A stretch of DNA of 64,000 nt from CALNZV01 sp942491115 (GTDB lineage: Bacteria > Desulfobacterota > Desulfobacteria > Desulfobacterales > UBA5852): positions 308,030 to 372,029 of the forward strand of contig CALNZV010000008.1 of NCBI GenBank assembly GCA_942491115.1, written 5' to 3'. Of this stretch, positions 25,350 through 34,368 are shown one piece after another; the stretch's first letter is position 1, and every line of letters begins with the position of its first letter. The notes beneath the pieces are model-generated. The model was not told the DNA's origin. It saw nothing but the letters and a program-made list of their open reading frames with translations, and ran no database searches. A program made the position numbers and the translations under genes.

Positions 25350-25729
25350 AGCTCGATGGGGGTCTTGTCCGGCGCTGAAAGGGCTTTGACTTTCGGGGCG
25401 TCCTTTCTGTCAAGAAACCGGACCTGGGCGTTCAATATCCCCCCTTCCTGCATCACCAGGGACCCGCACTCGATCCTTCCGGCACATTGTCCACCAGGAA
25501 GGATCACCAATTCGTCCCTGACCCGAAGATCGCCATCGAATCGGCCACCGATGGTCATGCCGGCAACGGACACGTCGGCGGCCACCTCGCCGTCCTCGGC
25601 GATGGTAACGGTGTCACCCTCAAGTGTCCCGCTGAACGTTCCTCGAACCAGAAGTGAGCCAACGAACGAGATGCGGCCCTCGACGGTAAATCCAACGTCG
25701 ATGATCGAAATATGCTGTGGTTTCGACAC
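25346..25729 (-). CDS. Bactofilin-family polymer-forming protein
   Basis: A 127-residue protein dominated by a right-handed beta-helix pattern of short glycine-containing turns (VEGRISFVGSLLVRGTFSGT, AEDGEVAADVSVAG, MTIGGRFDGDLRVRDELVIL). These are typical of bactofilins, which self-assemble into filaments at the membrane. The GTG at 25729 has AGGAGG six bases upstream. It ends with a four-base convergent overlap of the EEP gene and starts ten bases after the coiled-coil membrane protein gene, with which it is surely co-transcribed. Confidence 0.8.
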   Translation of the reverse strand: MSKPQHISIIDVGFTVEGRISFVGSLLVRGTFSGTLEGDTVTIAEDGEVAADVSVAGMTIGGRFDGDLRVRDELVILPGGQCAGRIECGSLVMQEGGILNAQVRFLDRKDAPKVKALSAPDKTPIEL

Positions 25730-25739
25730 GGCTGTCCTC

Positions 25740-26795
25740 CTAAGGCTGCAGCGGGCTTTCCTTCTCGTCACTGGGCGATTCGCCGGGAGGGGGGTCCGAA
25801 GGACTCAACCGTGAGGAACCGGTGACGGGCAATGACACCGGCGCCTCGGTGTCGATTCCCAGGGTTTGCAGGGAGCCGGAAGGTTCTGGTTCCGATACGA
25901 GGGGTGCTGGCGGCGCCGGCTTAGCCGCCGATTCCGGATCCGGTTTTGGGGGCGCTTTCGGAAGTACGACAGGCTCTTTGTTCGGTAGGGTCAATGCCAC
26001 CGGAAAGCGCTTCTGGGCCAGCAGTTCGCCGTTCTCTGAAAAAACAAAAACTTCGGCCTGAGTGATTCGGGCCCCGGCAGCTTCCACTTCCCGATCCAAA
26101 TTCACCCTCATAAAACTCCGAATGGAAAACCGCCGCCCCCGGTTGCCTTGGGGCCGACCGTTCTCGAGCCAAACCCGGGGAATCGAAATCAAACGGTCGC
26201 TGCCGGTTCCATCGGTGCTCAAAACGGCAACGGAGCGGCCTTCAGCCTTGGTGGAGCCCTTGTTTTTAAGGGAGTACGTCACCTCGATCCTGGATCGGTC
26301 TTTTCGATATCGGGCCTCGAAATTACCCACCTCCACGGCAAGCTTGGGAGGAGTCTCGGCTTTAGCGGTCTCTATCGGCTTGGATTCCGGTTCCGGCTGC
26401 GGCTTCGATACGGGCTTGTCGGGCTCGACCACCGGAGCCGCTTTCTCCTTGGGCGCTGCGGCGGCGGCGATGGATTCCGCGGCAGGCTTGGCGGTTGTCG
26501 ATTCGGCAATCACGACTCTGGCCATCAGCAGCTCTTTGTCCATAGTGGCCTTCTCCAGGCGATTCTGAAGATCGGCCACATCGGCCTTCAAGCGATTGTT
26601 TTCCCCGTGAATGCGCGCATAAAAAAAGGCCATGACCCCGCACAGCAGCAAGGACAGAGCGATCAACCAGGTCATCACCATCATCCGGCGACCAAAGTTG
26701 CTAACGGTCCGCACTTTGCCACGGCTGTCCACCAATAGAACCGTCGAATGGGGGTCTTTTCCACTATGAGGGTTGGAGGATCGGCGCTTTACCAT
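25740..26795 (-). CDS. Membrane protein with coiled coil, bactofilin partner candidate
   Basis: A 351-residue protein: basic cytoplasmic head (residues 1-37), one membrane helix (MMVMTWLIALSLLLCGVMAFF), a short coiled coil (GENNRLKADVADLQNRLEKA), a long Pro/Ala/Lys-rich linker, a beta-rich domain of about 120 residues starting AVEVGNFEARYRKDRSRIEV, and a Pro-rich tail. AGGAG stands eight bases before the ATG. The family is not named, but its layout (inner-membrane anchor plus periplasmic beta domain) and its place ten bases before a bactofilin gene suggest that it links a bactofilin scaffold to the periplasm. Confidence 0.6.
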   Translation of the reverse strand: MVKRRSSNPHSGKDPHSTVLLVDSRGKVRTVSNFGRRMMVMTWLIALSLLLCGVMAFFYARIHGENNRLKADVADLQNRLEKATMDKELLMARVVIAESTTAKPAAESIAAAAAPKEKAAPVVEPDKPVSKPQPEPESKPIETAKAETPPKLAVEVGNFEARYRKDRSRIEVTYSLKNKGSTKAEGRSVAVLSTDGTGSDRLISIPRVWLENGRPQGNRGRRFSIRSFMRVNLDREVEAAGARITQAEVFVFSENGELLAQKRFPVALTLPNKEPVVLPKAPPKPDPESAAKPAPPAPLVSEPEPSGSLQTLGIDTEAPVSLPVTGSSRLSPSDPPPGESPSDEKESPLQP

Positions 26796-26825
26796 TGGCG
26801 TATCTCCTGGTTATTCCATGGACGA

Positions 26826-27668
26826 TCACCGCACCGAGGGGGCGGACTTTCCGGATTGACGACAGCGAATGCACACGGGATCGCCCACGGCGGTGCCGCT
26901 GAGACCGGCAGCGCTGGCACCGTTGACAGCCACCTCGATCATTCCGCGACTGCCCACGACGGCGACCCATTCCCCGGGGGCGACACTCCCGTATGTCTTC
27001 GAGATGCCCCTGATTTCACGACGGCCGTCACCAATCGAGATCACCCCATGCCGACAGGGTCCCTCCGAAGGACCGGACATCATCCGCCAGGGGATGTTGG
27101 TGATGAGATTGCCAAACCGGTCGATGCCGGTGATCTCGCCCATGATGAGGCCGTCGGCCCGTTCAACGGGGGCCGGCAATCGAATTCGAACCCGTTCGCG
27201 GTAGTCGCATTCGGGCCCCAAGTAATGGGCCTCTCCCCCGCCGGCAAGAAACGACGCCACCGGAGAAAATCGATCCCGGCCATGGAAAGTGTGAAAGGCA
27301 GCCCCCGGTAAAAAGAGATCCGTTCGTGTGAGGCGCCGAACACACCGGGGTGGGTGGTGATCCAACACCGCCGTCAAAACCCCGTTATCGGGTGCGAGGA
27401 ACCGGTGCCCCCCGACCTGGGCGAAAAGAATATCTCTCGGGGTACCGACCCCCGGATCAACGACCACAACGTGAATCGACCCCTCCGGGAAATAGCCATA
27501 GGCGGCGTCAAGCATCAGGGCGGCGCCCAGAATATCCTGGGGGGGGATGCTGTGGGAGATGTCGACGATGAGGGCGTCTGGGCTCCGGCTGAGGATAACG
27601 CCCTTCATGACACCGGCGTATTCGTCCTGGAGGCCGAAATCCGTCAGCAGGGTGACGACCACTGCCAT
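26826..27668 (-). CDS. S-adenosylmethionine hydrolase (DUF62 / SAM hydroxide adenosyltransferase)
   Basis: A 280-residue protein with the DUF62 signatures VTLLTDFGLQDEYAGVMKGV at the N-terminus, ISHSIPPQDILGAA, VVVDPGVGTPRD, FLAPDNGVLT and IDRFGNLITNI. Relatives split SAM into adenosine and methionine using water; fluorinase and chlorinase are distant relatives. No sequence marks of a halogenase are evident to me. It lies 22 bases after ruvB in the same direction. AAAGGG precedes the ATG. Confidence 0.9.
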   Translation of the reverse strand: MAVVVTLLTDFGLQDEYAGVMKGVILSRSPDALIVDISHSIPPQDILGAALMLDAAYGYFPEGSIHVVVVDPGVGTPRDILFAQVGGHRFLAPDNGVLTAVLDHHPPRCVRRLTRTDLFLPGAAFHTFHGRDRFSPVASFLAGGGEAHYLGPECDYRERVRIRLPAPVERADGLIMGEITGIDRFGNLITNIPWRMMSGPSEGPCRHGVISIGDGRREIRGISKTYGSVAPGEWVAVVGSRGMIEVAVNGASAAGLSGTAVGDPVCIRCRQSGKSAPSVR

Positions 27669-27690
27669 AAGCGAACCCTTTCCCCCGCGA

Positions 27691-28731
27691 TCAGAACATC
27701 TGCTCCTGGATGGGATACCCCAAATGGCGGAAAGCGGCCTCCGAGGCCTTTCTCCCGGATGACGTACGCATCAACAGTCCGATCTTGAGCAGATAGGGCT
27801 CCACCACATCGACCAGGGTGTCGGATTCCTCCTGAAGGGTGGCGGCAATGGCTTCGATACCCACCGGACCGCCGCGGTAGAATTCGATAATGGTTCGGAG
27901 GTACCGGCGGTCAAGCTTCGTCAGCCCCATGTCATCGACGCCTTCCAGGGTCAAGGCCGCCTCCACCGTTTCCCGATTGATCGCCCCATCCCCGCGGACC
28001 TGGGCATAATCCCGAACCCGTTTCAACAAACGATTCACGATGCGAGGCGTCCCCCGGGAGCGTCTGGCCAGCTCGGCGGCACCGACACTGTCGACGGGCA
28101 CCTCCAGGATCGACGCCGATCGACGGGTAATTCGCACCAGGTCGCCGTCGCTGTAGAAATCCAGGCTGCGGAAGATGCCGAACCGGTCCCTCAAGGGTGC
28201 CGATAGAAGGCCGACGCGGGTCGTGGCCCCCACCAGGCAGAACCGCTTGAGACGATACCGATGGCTTCGGGCGTGAATCCCTTTGTCGAAAACGAAATCA
28301 ATGGCAAAATCTTCCATTGCCGGGTAGAGAAACTCCTCCACCGTTTTGGGAATGCGATGGATCTCATCCACAAATAGAATATCGCCCTCTTCGAGGTGGG
28401 TCAGCATACCCACCAGATCACCGCCCTTCTCGAGGGCCGGTCCCGAGGTGACGGTCAGGTTTCCCCCGGTTTCGTTGGCGATGATGTGGGCCAGTGTGGT
28501 CTTGCCGAGACCGGGAGGTCCGTGGAATAGCACGTGATCCATGGGCTCTTCCCTCATCCGGGCCGCTTCGATAGCGATCGTCAATGCCTCGACGATCCGC
28601 TCCTGACCGACATAGTCGTTTAGCCGCTCAGGCCTGAGGGACAACAGATCGGCATCCAGATCCGCCGGTGTGTTGCCGGCCGCCAGAATCCCCTTGGGAT
28701 CGGAAGAAAAGGTGAATACATCGTCGTTCAT
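27691..28731 (-). CDS. ruvB: Holliday junction branch-migration ATPase RuvB
   Basis: A 346-residue AAA+ ATPase. Motifs: LRPERLNDYVGQERI, Walker A GPPGLGKTTLA, Walker B DILFVDEIHR, sensor VGATTRVGLLSAPLRDRFG and the C-terminal winged helix ending RTSSGRKASEAAFRHLGYP. It drives branch migration with RuvA. The ATG overlaps the ruvA stop (ATGA). Length and order are standard. Confidence 0.97.
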   Translation of the reverse strand: MNDDVFTFSSDPKGILAAGNTPADLDADLLSLRPERLNDYVGQERIVEALTIAIEAARMREEPMDHVLFHGPPGLGKTTLAHIIANETGGNLTVTSGPALEKGGDLVGMLTHLEEGDILFVDEIHRIPKTVEEFLYPAMEDFAIDFVFDKGIHARSHRYRLKRFCLVGATTRVGLLSAPLRDRFGIFRSLDFYSDGDLVRITRRSASILEVPVDSVGAAELARRSRGTPRIVNRLLKRVRDYAQVRGDGAINRETVEAALTLEGVDDMGLTKLDRRYLRTIIEFYRGGPVGIEAIAATLQEESDTLVDVVEPYLLKIGLLMRTSSGRKASEAAFRHLGYPIQEQMF

Positions 28732-29348
28732 GGGTTCTCTTCACCCCGGTAGATTTCGTCAAAAAGCGCCTCTGGAGAAGATATGCAGCTGTTTCGGGCC
28801 ATGGCCTCCCTGACCATCCGTTTGGCGTCGACTCCCGAGTGCCCGAGCTGCCGGGTCAGGACGTCGATCACCTGCTGGGCGACATCACCGACGACCCCGG
28901 TCGAGCGCTGGTCATCGGCCTTTCGAATCAGGGCGAATTTCTCCACCTTGCCGGCAAGGGAGGCCACAATTTTCTGCGCGGTCCGGTTCCCGATCCCCTT
29001 GAGCTGGCGAAGGACGGTCAGATCACCGGTCTCGATAGCCCGGGCGATGTCCCGAATGGGGATGGTGAGGGCTTTGGCCGCTTTGATGGGGCCGATATCC
29101 TCGACGGTCAAGAAATGCTGAAAAAAGTCTTTCTCGGCTTCCAGGTTGAATCCGATCAAAACGGGGCGCGGTTGACGCTCCGTTTGCTGGAAGTAGATAT
29201 GAAGCGCGACCGCCTCCCCGATCTCCTTCCCCTGAAACGTATCCGCCACGATGGATGGCAGAAGAATCTCATAGCCGATCTGACCCGCGAGCACCAGGAT
29301 CCGATCGTCGTCTTTTTTTTTCAGTTTGCCTTCAATGTAGCCGATCAA
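28728..29348 (-). CDS. ruvA: Holliday junction DNA helicase subunit RuvA
   Basis: A 206-residue protein starting LIGYIEGKLKKK (OB fold), with helix-hairpin-helix segments near VEDIGPIKAAKAL and LKGIGNRTAQKIVASLAGK, and a C-terminal RuvB-binding domain. The TTG at 29348 is chosen because it overlaps the ruvC stop as TTGA and gives the family N-terminus; an upstream extension lacks homology. It binds four-way junctions as a tetramer. Confidence 0.95.
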   Translation of the reverse strand: MIGYIEGKLKKKDDDRILVLAGQIGYEILLPSIVADTFQGKEIGEAVALHIYFQQTERQPRPVLIGFNLEAEKDFFQHFLTVEDIGPIKAAKALTIPIRDIARAIETGDLTVLRQLKGIGNRTAQKIVASLAGKVEKFALIRKADDQRSTGVVGDVAQQVIDVLTRQLGHSGVDAKRMVREAMARNSCISSPEALFDEIYRGEENP

Positions 29349-29905
29349 CTGGCGCTCTCGCTTTCGCTGCCGGCACAACCGGCCTGAACACGGGCGGGGC
29401 CGCCGGTTCGACCGATCAGCTGCCCATAGCGATAGAGACCGATCAGGGCCAGGCCTAATGCGTCTGACGCATGATACGGCCGGATGGGTGTTTCCGCCCC
29501 CAACTGGTTCCGAACGGCTTTTTCAAGTTGCATCTTAGAGGCGTTGCCGTTGCCGGTCAATACGTGCTTGGCCTCCCTGACCGGTATCTCGGCCATGGGC
29601 ACCCTCGCATGACTGCCGGCCAACAGGAGGACGCCGGTCACCTTGCCCAGCAGAATGCCGGACTTGGGGTAGGCATCCAGAGAAAAAACGTCCTCCACCA
29701 CCATGAGATCCGGGTGCTCCCGGTTAAGGACCCCCATTAGCTTGGAATAGATGGTTTCCAAGCGGTCTGGGATTGTCGCCTCCGGGGAGGTTGAAATACT
29801 GCCATAGGCAAAGTGGTCGACCCGGCACCCGTCACCGCTGAGGATGCCGATGCCGGTCTCCGCCAGTCCGGGATCGATACCGACGATCCGAACGACGCCC
29901 TTCAC
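29345..29905 (-). CDS. ruvC: Crossover junction endodeoxyribonuclease RuvC
   Basis: A 186-residue RNase-H-fold nuclease. VRIVGIDPGLAETGIG carries the first catalytic Asp, MVVEDVFSLDAYPKSGILLGKVTG the catalytic Glu, and YHASDALGLALIGLYR the last acidic pair. It resolves Holliday junctions delivered by RuvAB. The GTG at 29905 gives a near-normal length (usual about 173); a longer frame upstream has no homology. First gene of ruvCAB. Confidence 0.95.
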   Translation of the reverse strand: MKGVVRIVGIDPGLAETGIGILSGDGCRVDHFAYGSISTSPEATIPDRLETIYSKLMGVLNREHPDLMVVEDVFSLDAYPKSGILLGKVTGVLLLAGSHARVPMAEIPVREAKHVLTGNGNASKMQLEKAVRNQLGAETPIRPYHASDALGLALIGLYRYGQLIGRTGGPARVQAGCAGSESESAS

Positions 29906-30036
29906 CGGTGGACACCCCGGCAGCCGTCGGCAGCGGATGTGATCGTCGGTGTTGGAAAGGAGGGTCGACCGGCAGTGATGGGCATCGTTTGGTTTCCTTT
30001 GAGTAACCCGGGCATGGGCCCGAACCGCCACGACAC

Positions 30037-30834
30037 CTATAGCTGCTTGATTTTTTCAGCAGCGACAGCGGCTTCGCTGGATTTCGGGTATTTGCCGATC
30101 AGTTCCTGAAGAATCAGCTTGGCATTGGCCTTGTCGCCCAGGTCCGAGAAGGCCATGGCCTGCTTCAACAAGGATGCGGGTACCTTATTGCCCTTTGGGT
30201 AGGCTTCGATGACCTTCTGGTACTCCAGGATCGCCTTTTCGAGCCACTGCTCCCGGTAGTAGGTTTCGGCGATCCAGAACTGGGCATTGTCCGCCTGGGC
30301 TGATTTGGGAAACTTTTTGAGGTAGTCGGCGAAGGTCTGCCGGGATTCGACGAACTTTCCCTCGTCAAAATACTTCAATCCCTTGGTGTAGAGGCCCTCG
30401 GCCTCGCTGAGTGGTTTGGCCGCCGGTGCGGGCGTCGGCGACGGCGCTGACGGCCGGGAGGACTTCTCGGTGATATTGAGATAAGCCTCGAGTGTCGCCA
30501 GACGGCCGTCCAACCGGGCAATGGTCTCTTCGACGACTGTCAGCTGGCGGTTCAATTGATAGTCCGTTGTCTCTACCTTGCCTCTGATCTCCTGGATCTG
30601 TTCGGTCATTCGGCCCATGGATGCGCGAATGTCCGCACTCTGGCTTCGCAGGTTCTCTTCGCTTTTGGTCTTGTTTTCGAGCCCGGAGTCCAGGCGGGAA
30701 AGGATGTCGTTCATATCCGACAGTTGGCGTTCCAATCGAAGGGTTCGATTATCCAGTGTGACGACATCCTGCTGGAGCGCGCACCCTGCGACCCAAACCC
30801 ATACCAGGCAGCAAAGCATCAAAATGGGTTTCAT
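30037..30834 (-). CDS. cpoB: Cell division coordinator CpoB (YbgF), TPR protein
   Basis: A 265-residue periplasmic protein with an N-terminal lipobox-like signal (LCCLVWVWVAGC). It has a trimerising coiled coil (about residues 25-120, LERQLSDMNDILSRLDSGLE), a Pro/Ala linker, and three TPR units (AEGLYTKGLKYFDEGKFVES, QFWIAETYYREQWLEKAILE, ASLLKQAMAFSDLGDKANAK). CpoB links Tol-Pal with peptidoglycan synthesis at the septum. I prefer ATG 30834 (AGGGG eight bases upstream) over 30840. Last gene of the tol operon. The lipobox makes a lipoprotein possible, unlike E. coli CpoB. Confidence 0.9.
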   Translation of the reverse strand: MKPILMLCCLVWVWVAGCALQQDVVTLDNRTLRLERQLSDMNDILSRLDSGLENKTKSEENLRSQSADIRASMGRMTEQIQEIRGKVETTDYQLNRQLTVVEETIARLDGRLATLEAYLNITEKSSRPSAPSPTPAPAAKPLSEAEGLYTKGLKYFDEGKFVESRQTFADYLKKFPKSAQADNAQFWIAETYYREQWLEKAILEYQKVIEAYPKGNKVPASLLKQAMAFSDLGDKANAKLILQELIGKYPKSSEAAVAAEKIKQL

Positions 30835-30923
30835 GTTCATGTCCCCTTTTGGCGACGGATGCCGGTATCGACGGCGATCCGGTTGGGCTTCGCGTTTTCG
30901 GCCGTTGAGAAAATCGATGGCGG

Positions 30924-30955
30924 TAAAAAAAGATGCCCGCCATTGAGGCGGGCAT
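30924..30955 (-). terminator. Terminator-like hairpin between pal and cpoB
   Basis: ATGCCCGCC pairs with GGCGGGCAT around a five-base loop and is followed on the minus strand by TCTTTTTTT. It lies 68 bases after the pal stop and 90 before cpoB, so it may reduce cpoB expression relative to tolQRAB-pal. Confidence 0.8.
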
Positions 30956-31022
30956 TGCGTTTACAATGGGTTACCGGCAATCGGAACCAAGAGATATCCC
31001 CCGCTTCGGGGCGATGCCTGAC

Positions 31023-31568
31023 TTAGTTGATACCGAATTGGGCCCGCCGGTTCTTTGCCCATGCTTCTTCCGTGTGACCCGTATCCACTGGTCGTTCTTC
31101 CCCATAGCTGATCGCGGTCATCCGGTTGGACGCGATACCGAGGTCCACCATGTATGACTTGACGCTTTCAGCGCGACGTTCGCCAAGGGCAAGGTTGTAT
31201 TCGTTGGTTCCCCTCTCATCGCAGTGGCCTTCAACGGTGACCCCTACCGTCGGGTTGTCCCGCATGAATTCGGCTTTCTGGCGCAGGACATCCTGAGCAA
31301 CGGGGCTCAGTGTCGCGCTGTCGAATTCGAAGTACACATGCTCGCGAAGAAACTGGTTTCGAGCCTGTTCCTGGGCCCGCTGTTCAGCAGCAAGACGGGC
31401 CTCTTCCATCGCTCGCTTTTGGGCGTCGGCGTCGGTGTCGGTTTGGGGGGGCGCTGTCTTCATGGCCGTATCACTGTCGGCTGCCGTTTTTTTGGAGCAG
31501 GACACCGACAACAGTAATCCCGGAACCATCAGAATCAGCGCAAGACAAATCCATATTTTCCTATGCAT
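31023..31568 (-). CDS. pal: Peptidoglycan-associated lipoprotein Pal
   Basis: A 181-residue outer-membrane lipoprotein. The signal ends at the lipobox LLSVSC, an acidic/Gln-rich linker follows, and residues about 80-181 form an OmpA-like peptidoglycan-binding domain (YFEFDSATLSP, VEGHCDERGTNEYNLALGERRAESVKSYM, SYGEERP). It ties the outer membrane to the wall and binds TolB. ATG 31568 has AAAGGAGG upstream; a TTG five codons earlier is less likely. Confidence 0.95.
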   Translation of the reverse strand: MHRKIWICLALILMVPGLLLSVSCSKKTAADSDTAMKTAPPQTDTDADAQKRAMEEARLAAEQRAQEQARNQFLREHVYFEFDSATLSPVAQDVLRQKAEFMRDNPTVGVTVEGHCDERGTNEYNLALGERRAESVKSYMVDLGIASNRMTAISYGEERPVDTGHTEEAWAKNRRAQFGIN

Positions 31569-31605
31569 CTTTCCTCCTTTCAAAAGCCGGGTAATGAATG
31601 TCGCA

Positions 31606-32952
31606 CTAAAATGCTGCCAAATTGGGTGACCACTTTGGGTTGGATTGCTCGCCGGGCAAAGCGAACAACCGCCGCTGGTCCGTTCCGAAGCTTGTCATGA
31701 CATGGATTCTGGACGGACCTTCTCGCGTCGAACTGAATGCAATAAGACTGCCGTCCGGTGACCAGGACGGCGATTCGTTGTTACCGGTGTTCCGTGTCAA
31801 CTGAAGCAAATTGCCGCCGTCGACATCGATGACCACGATGTTGTTCAGCCCGTTCTCCATCGCCGTGTATGCAATTTTTTCTCCGGAAGGCGACCAACTG
31901 GGCTGGGTGTTGTAGCGCCCCTCAAACGTTAGTCGGGAAACCGCCCCAGACGATACCACCTTGATGTAGACTTGGGGATTTCCCGATCGACTGGAGACAA
32001 ACGCCATTTTCTTGCCGTCAGGCGACCATGTTGGGGAGACATCGCTCCCCCAACTTTTGGTTAACCTTTTAATGATTTTCCCTTTTCCCGTCAACAGGTA
32101 AATTTCCTGATCTCCAGAAAACGAGAGGGTTGCCGCCAATCTCATTTCTTCCAAAGGAGAAGAAGTCACCGTCGTGGGCAGCCAGGCCGGCGTGATGTTC
32201 AACCCCTTGTTTTTGACGGCATACCCCTGCTTGTGTTTTCGGTGCTTGATGTAAATATAGGGACGGTCGCTTCCGTAGGCCGTGTAGGCCATCCAGTTGC
32301 CGTCAGGGGACCAGGCGGGCGACAGGGTGATGTTTCCGGTCCGGGTGAACTGCCTGGGGTTTCTGCCGTCGAACTCGCTGATGTAGATTTCCTTGTTGCC
32401 CGAACCGGTGGACACAAAGGCGATCTCGCTGTTGAAGAATCCATAGTTTCCCGTCAGGAAAAACACCACCTCGCCGCAGAACTTGTTAACCATCCGCCGG
32501 TAGTCTTTGATGTTGCCCCGGTAGCGCTTCCCGGTGGCATATTTGCTGGCTACCGTATCGTAGAGCCGGAACTCCATCTCCACCGTCTCTCCGGAAACGC
32601 TCAGCCCCGCCGTGATCAGCAGTTCGGTGCCGATGACCGACCAGTTTCGGTAGTTGATGCTTTTCGGATCGATGCCGGTGTCCTTCGGATTTTCTAGAAA
32701 AGCGCCCCGGTCGACCAGGGAAAAGTAGCCGGTGAAAAGGAGGGACTCCTCCATGACCTTGAGGGCCTCGACCGCCATGGACGCGGTGGCCTCTCCGGGA
32801 GCCTGGGGTTTAAAATCCGGAATGGCCAGAGGCACCTTTCGAAGGAACGGGTTGATTTCGATAAATTTGACGTCGGCCGCCGTCGCAGAAGCCGCCAGCC
32901 AGCAGAACGCCGTTATCAGGGACAACATACGCACGGTCCGAATCCCTATCAT
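31606..32952 (-). CDS. tolB: Tol-Pal system protein TolB
   Basis: A 448-residue periplasmic protein with a cleavable signal (LSLITAFCWLAASATAA), an N-terminal D1 domain (to about residue 165) and a six-bladed beta propeller with WSPDGNWMAY, WSPDGKKMAF, WSPSGEKIAY and WSPDGSLIAF repeats. It binds Pal and TolA. The gene starts about 95 bases after tolA and precedes pal by 38 bases. Confidence 0.95.
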   Translation of the reverse strand: MIGIRTVRMLSLITAFCWLAASATAADVKFIEINPFLRKVPLAIPDFKPQAPGEATASMAVEALKVMEESLLFTGYFSLVDRGAFLENPKDTGIDPKSINYRNWSVIGTELLITAGLSVSGETVEMEFRLYDTVASKYATGKRYRGNIKDYRRMVNKFCGEVVFFLTGNYGFFNSEIAFVSTGSGNKEIYISEFDGRNPRQFTRTGNITLSPAWSPDGNWMAYTAYGSDRPYIYIKHRKHKQGYAVKNKGLNITPAWLPTTVTSSPLEEMRLAATLSFSGDQEIYLLTGKGKIIKRLTKSWGSDVSPTWSPDGKKMAFVSSRSGNPQVYIKVVSSGAVSRLTFEGRYNTQPSWSPSGEKIAYTAMENGLNNIVVIDVDGGNLLQLTRNTGNNESPSWSPDGSLIAFSSTREGPSRIHVMTSFGTDQRRLFALPGEQSNPKWSPNLAAF

Positions 32953-33046
32953 GGATCACATCCCTTTTTCACTGGTTTCAAATCAATCGGTCCACCGGAG
33001 ACTGCCGGGTCGGCCTTGACCGTCTGGCAGTCGACATCCCGACTGA

Positions 33047-33928
33047 TCAACGGATTCCGGTCGGCGTAAATGTGAGGCCCACTTCCAGATACCGCTGACG
33101 GATCCCCCTGGGAAAAGGCGCCAGGGGAGTGGACTTCAGGATGGCCTTCCGGGCGGAATCGTCGAGGTGACGGTTGCCGGATTTTTTGTGGAATTCGATG
33201 TCGGTGATCTGTCCGTTGGGCAGGACTTTGAAGATGACTTGAGCCTTGAGGTTCTTGCTGGCCCCCGCCAGCTGCTGGGGAAAGGCCCAATTGCGTTGGA
33301 CGGTGATCGCGATATCGGCATGGTAGATGTCGATCAGTGTCGCGCCCCCCGGTCCGCCGCCGGATCCCCCCCCTCCGCCGGCCTCATCGGCGGCGACACG
33401 GTTCTTCATGGCCGCAATGGCGCTGGTCACCGACGAGGATCGTTCCGCGGGCTTGGGCGCGGGCTTGACCGCGGGAGCCGCCTTTTTCACGGGCGCCTCC
33501 TTGACCTTGAGGGTCTTATCCGATTTGGTCTTCTTTTTTAAGGACGTCTTCACCGGCGGGGGCGGTTTCTCGACGGCGATGGACACCTCCGGCTCCGCCA
33601 CGGGCTCGGGTTCGGGGACTGAGACCGCCTCCTGCACCACTGGCTCCGGGGCGGGTTCCGGCTCGGGCGCCGGGGTGGGCTCGGGGACCGGGGCCGGCTC
33701 GGGGGCTGAAACGGGCCCCCCGCCGCCGGGACCAGGCAGGGACACAAGGCTCACCATGATGCTGCTGCCGGCCAGGTCGCGGCTGTTGCCGAACCCCGGC
33801 ATGGAAGCAAGGGTTAGAAAGGCGATCCCGTGGAGAAGCGCCGACACACCGAACATCAACATGGTGAGTCGGAGTTCCTCGTCTCTCCCGGGGATTGCGC
33901 CGGAGTTATGCCGTCTGCCGAGGCTCAT
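33047..33928 (-). CDS. tolA: TolA/TonB-like energy transducer
   Basis: A 293-residue protein with an N-terminal membrane anchor (LTMLMFGVSALLHGIAFLTLA), a long Pro/Glu/Lys-rich periplasmic stalk (PEPAPVPEPTPAPEPEP, then KKKTKSDKTLK), and a TonB/TolA C-terminal domain (TVQRNWAFPQQLAGASKNLKA to LEVGLTF). It transmits proton-motive-force energy from TolQR to TolB-Pal. Its ATG overlaps the tolR stop. The stalk is Pro-rich rather than the Ala/Lys helix of E. coli TolA, so automated calls may say TonB. Confidence 0.9.
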   Translation of the reverse strand: MSLGRRHNSGAIPGRDEELRLTMLMFGVSALLHGIAFLTLASMPGFGNSRDLAGSSIMVSLVSLPGPGGGGPVSAPEPAPVPEPTPAPEPEPAPEPVVQEAVSVPEPEPVAEPEVSIAVEKPPPPVKTSLKKKTKSDKTLKVKEAPVKKAAPAVKPAPKPAERSSSVTSAIAAMKNRVAADEAGGGGGSGGGPGGATLIDIYHADIAITVQRNWAFPQQLAGASKNLKAQVIFKVLPNGQITDIEFHKKSGNRHLDDSARKAILKSTPLAPFPRGIRQRYLEVGLTFTPTGIR

Positions 33929-34368
33929 TTCTTGCCGTCTTTTCCCCCACTGCCCGCTTCGTCTTCATCCCCCGGAAGGGTAACCATTCCGAGCTTTTCA
34001 ACACCCGCGTCCTTGATTTCCGCCATCACCCTGACAACCACGCCGTAGGGGATGGTCTTGTCCGCCTTGAGATAGACGGCCGGATCTTTCTGGCCCTGAA
34101 GCACCGCCTCCAGCTTGGGGGTCAGGCCGTCGCCGGACACCTGAAAATCGTTGATGAATAGCTTGCCGTCTGCATCGATGGAAACGATGAGGTTTTCTTG
34201 CTCGGAATCAAGGGGTTTGGCCGTCACCTCGGGCAAATCCACGTTGACCCCCTGCACCATCATCGGCGCCGTCACCATGAATATAATCAGAAGCACCAGC
34301 ATGACGTCCACAAAGGGGGTCACATTGATGTCGGACATGAAACCGTCGCCATGGCCCCCGGCCATCAT
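33925..34368 (-). CDS. tolR: TolR (ExbD-family) biopolymer transport protein
   Basis: A 147-residue protein. SDINVTPFVDVMLVLLIIFMVTAP contains the membrane helix with the conserved proton-pathway Asp, and the periplasmic domain has VYLKADKTIPYGVVVRVMAEIKDAG. With TolQ it forms the PMF-driven motor. ATG overlaps the tolQ stop (ATGA). A glycine-rich tail GSGGKDGKK is unremarkable. Confidence 0.95.
   Translation of the reverse strand: MMAGGHGDGFMSDINVTPFVDVMLVLLIIFMVTAPMMVQGVNVDLPEVTAKPLDSEQENLIVSIDADGKLFINDFQVSGDGLTPKLEAVLQGQKDPAVYLKADKTIPYGVVVRVMAEIKDAGVEKLGMVTLPGDEDEAGSGGKDGKK

Noticed and set aside
33327..33983. 218-codon plus-strand Gly/Ser/Thr-rich frame
   Set aside because: Antisense of the Pro/Glu-rich stalk of tolA.
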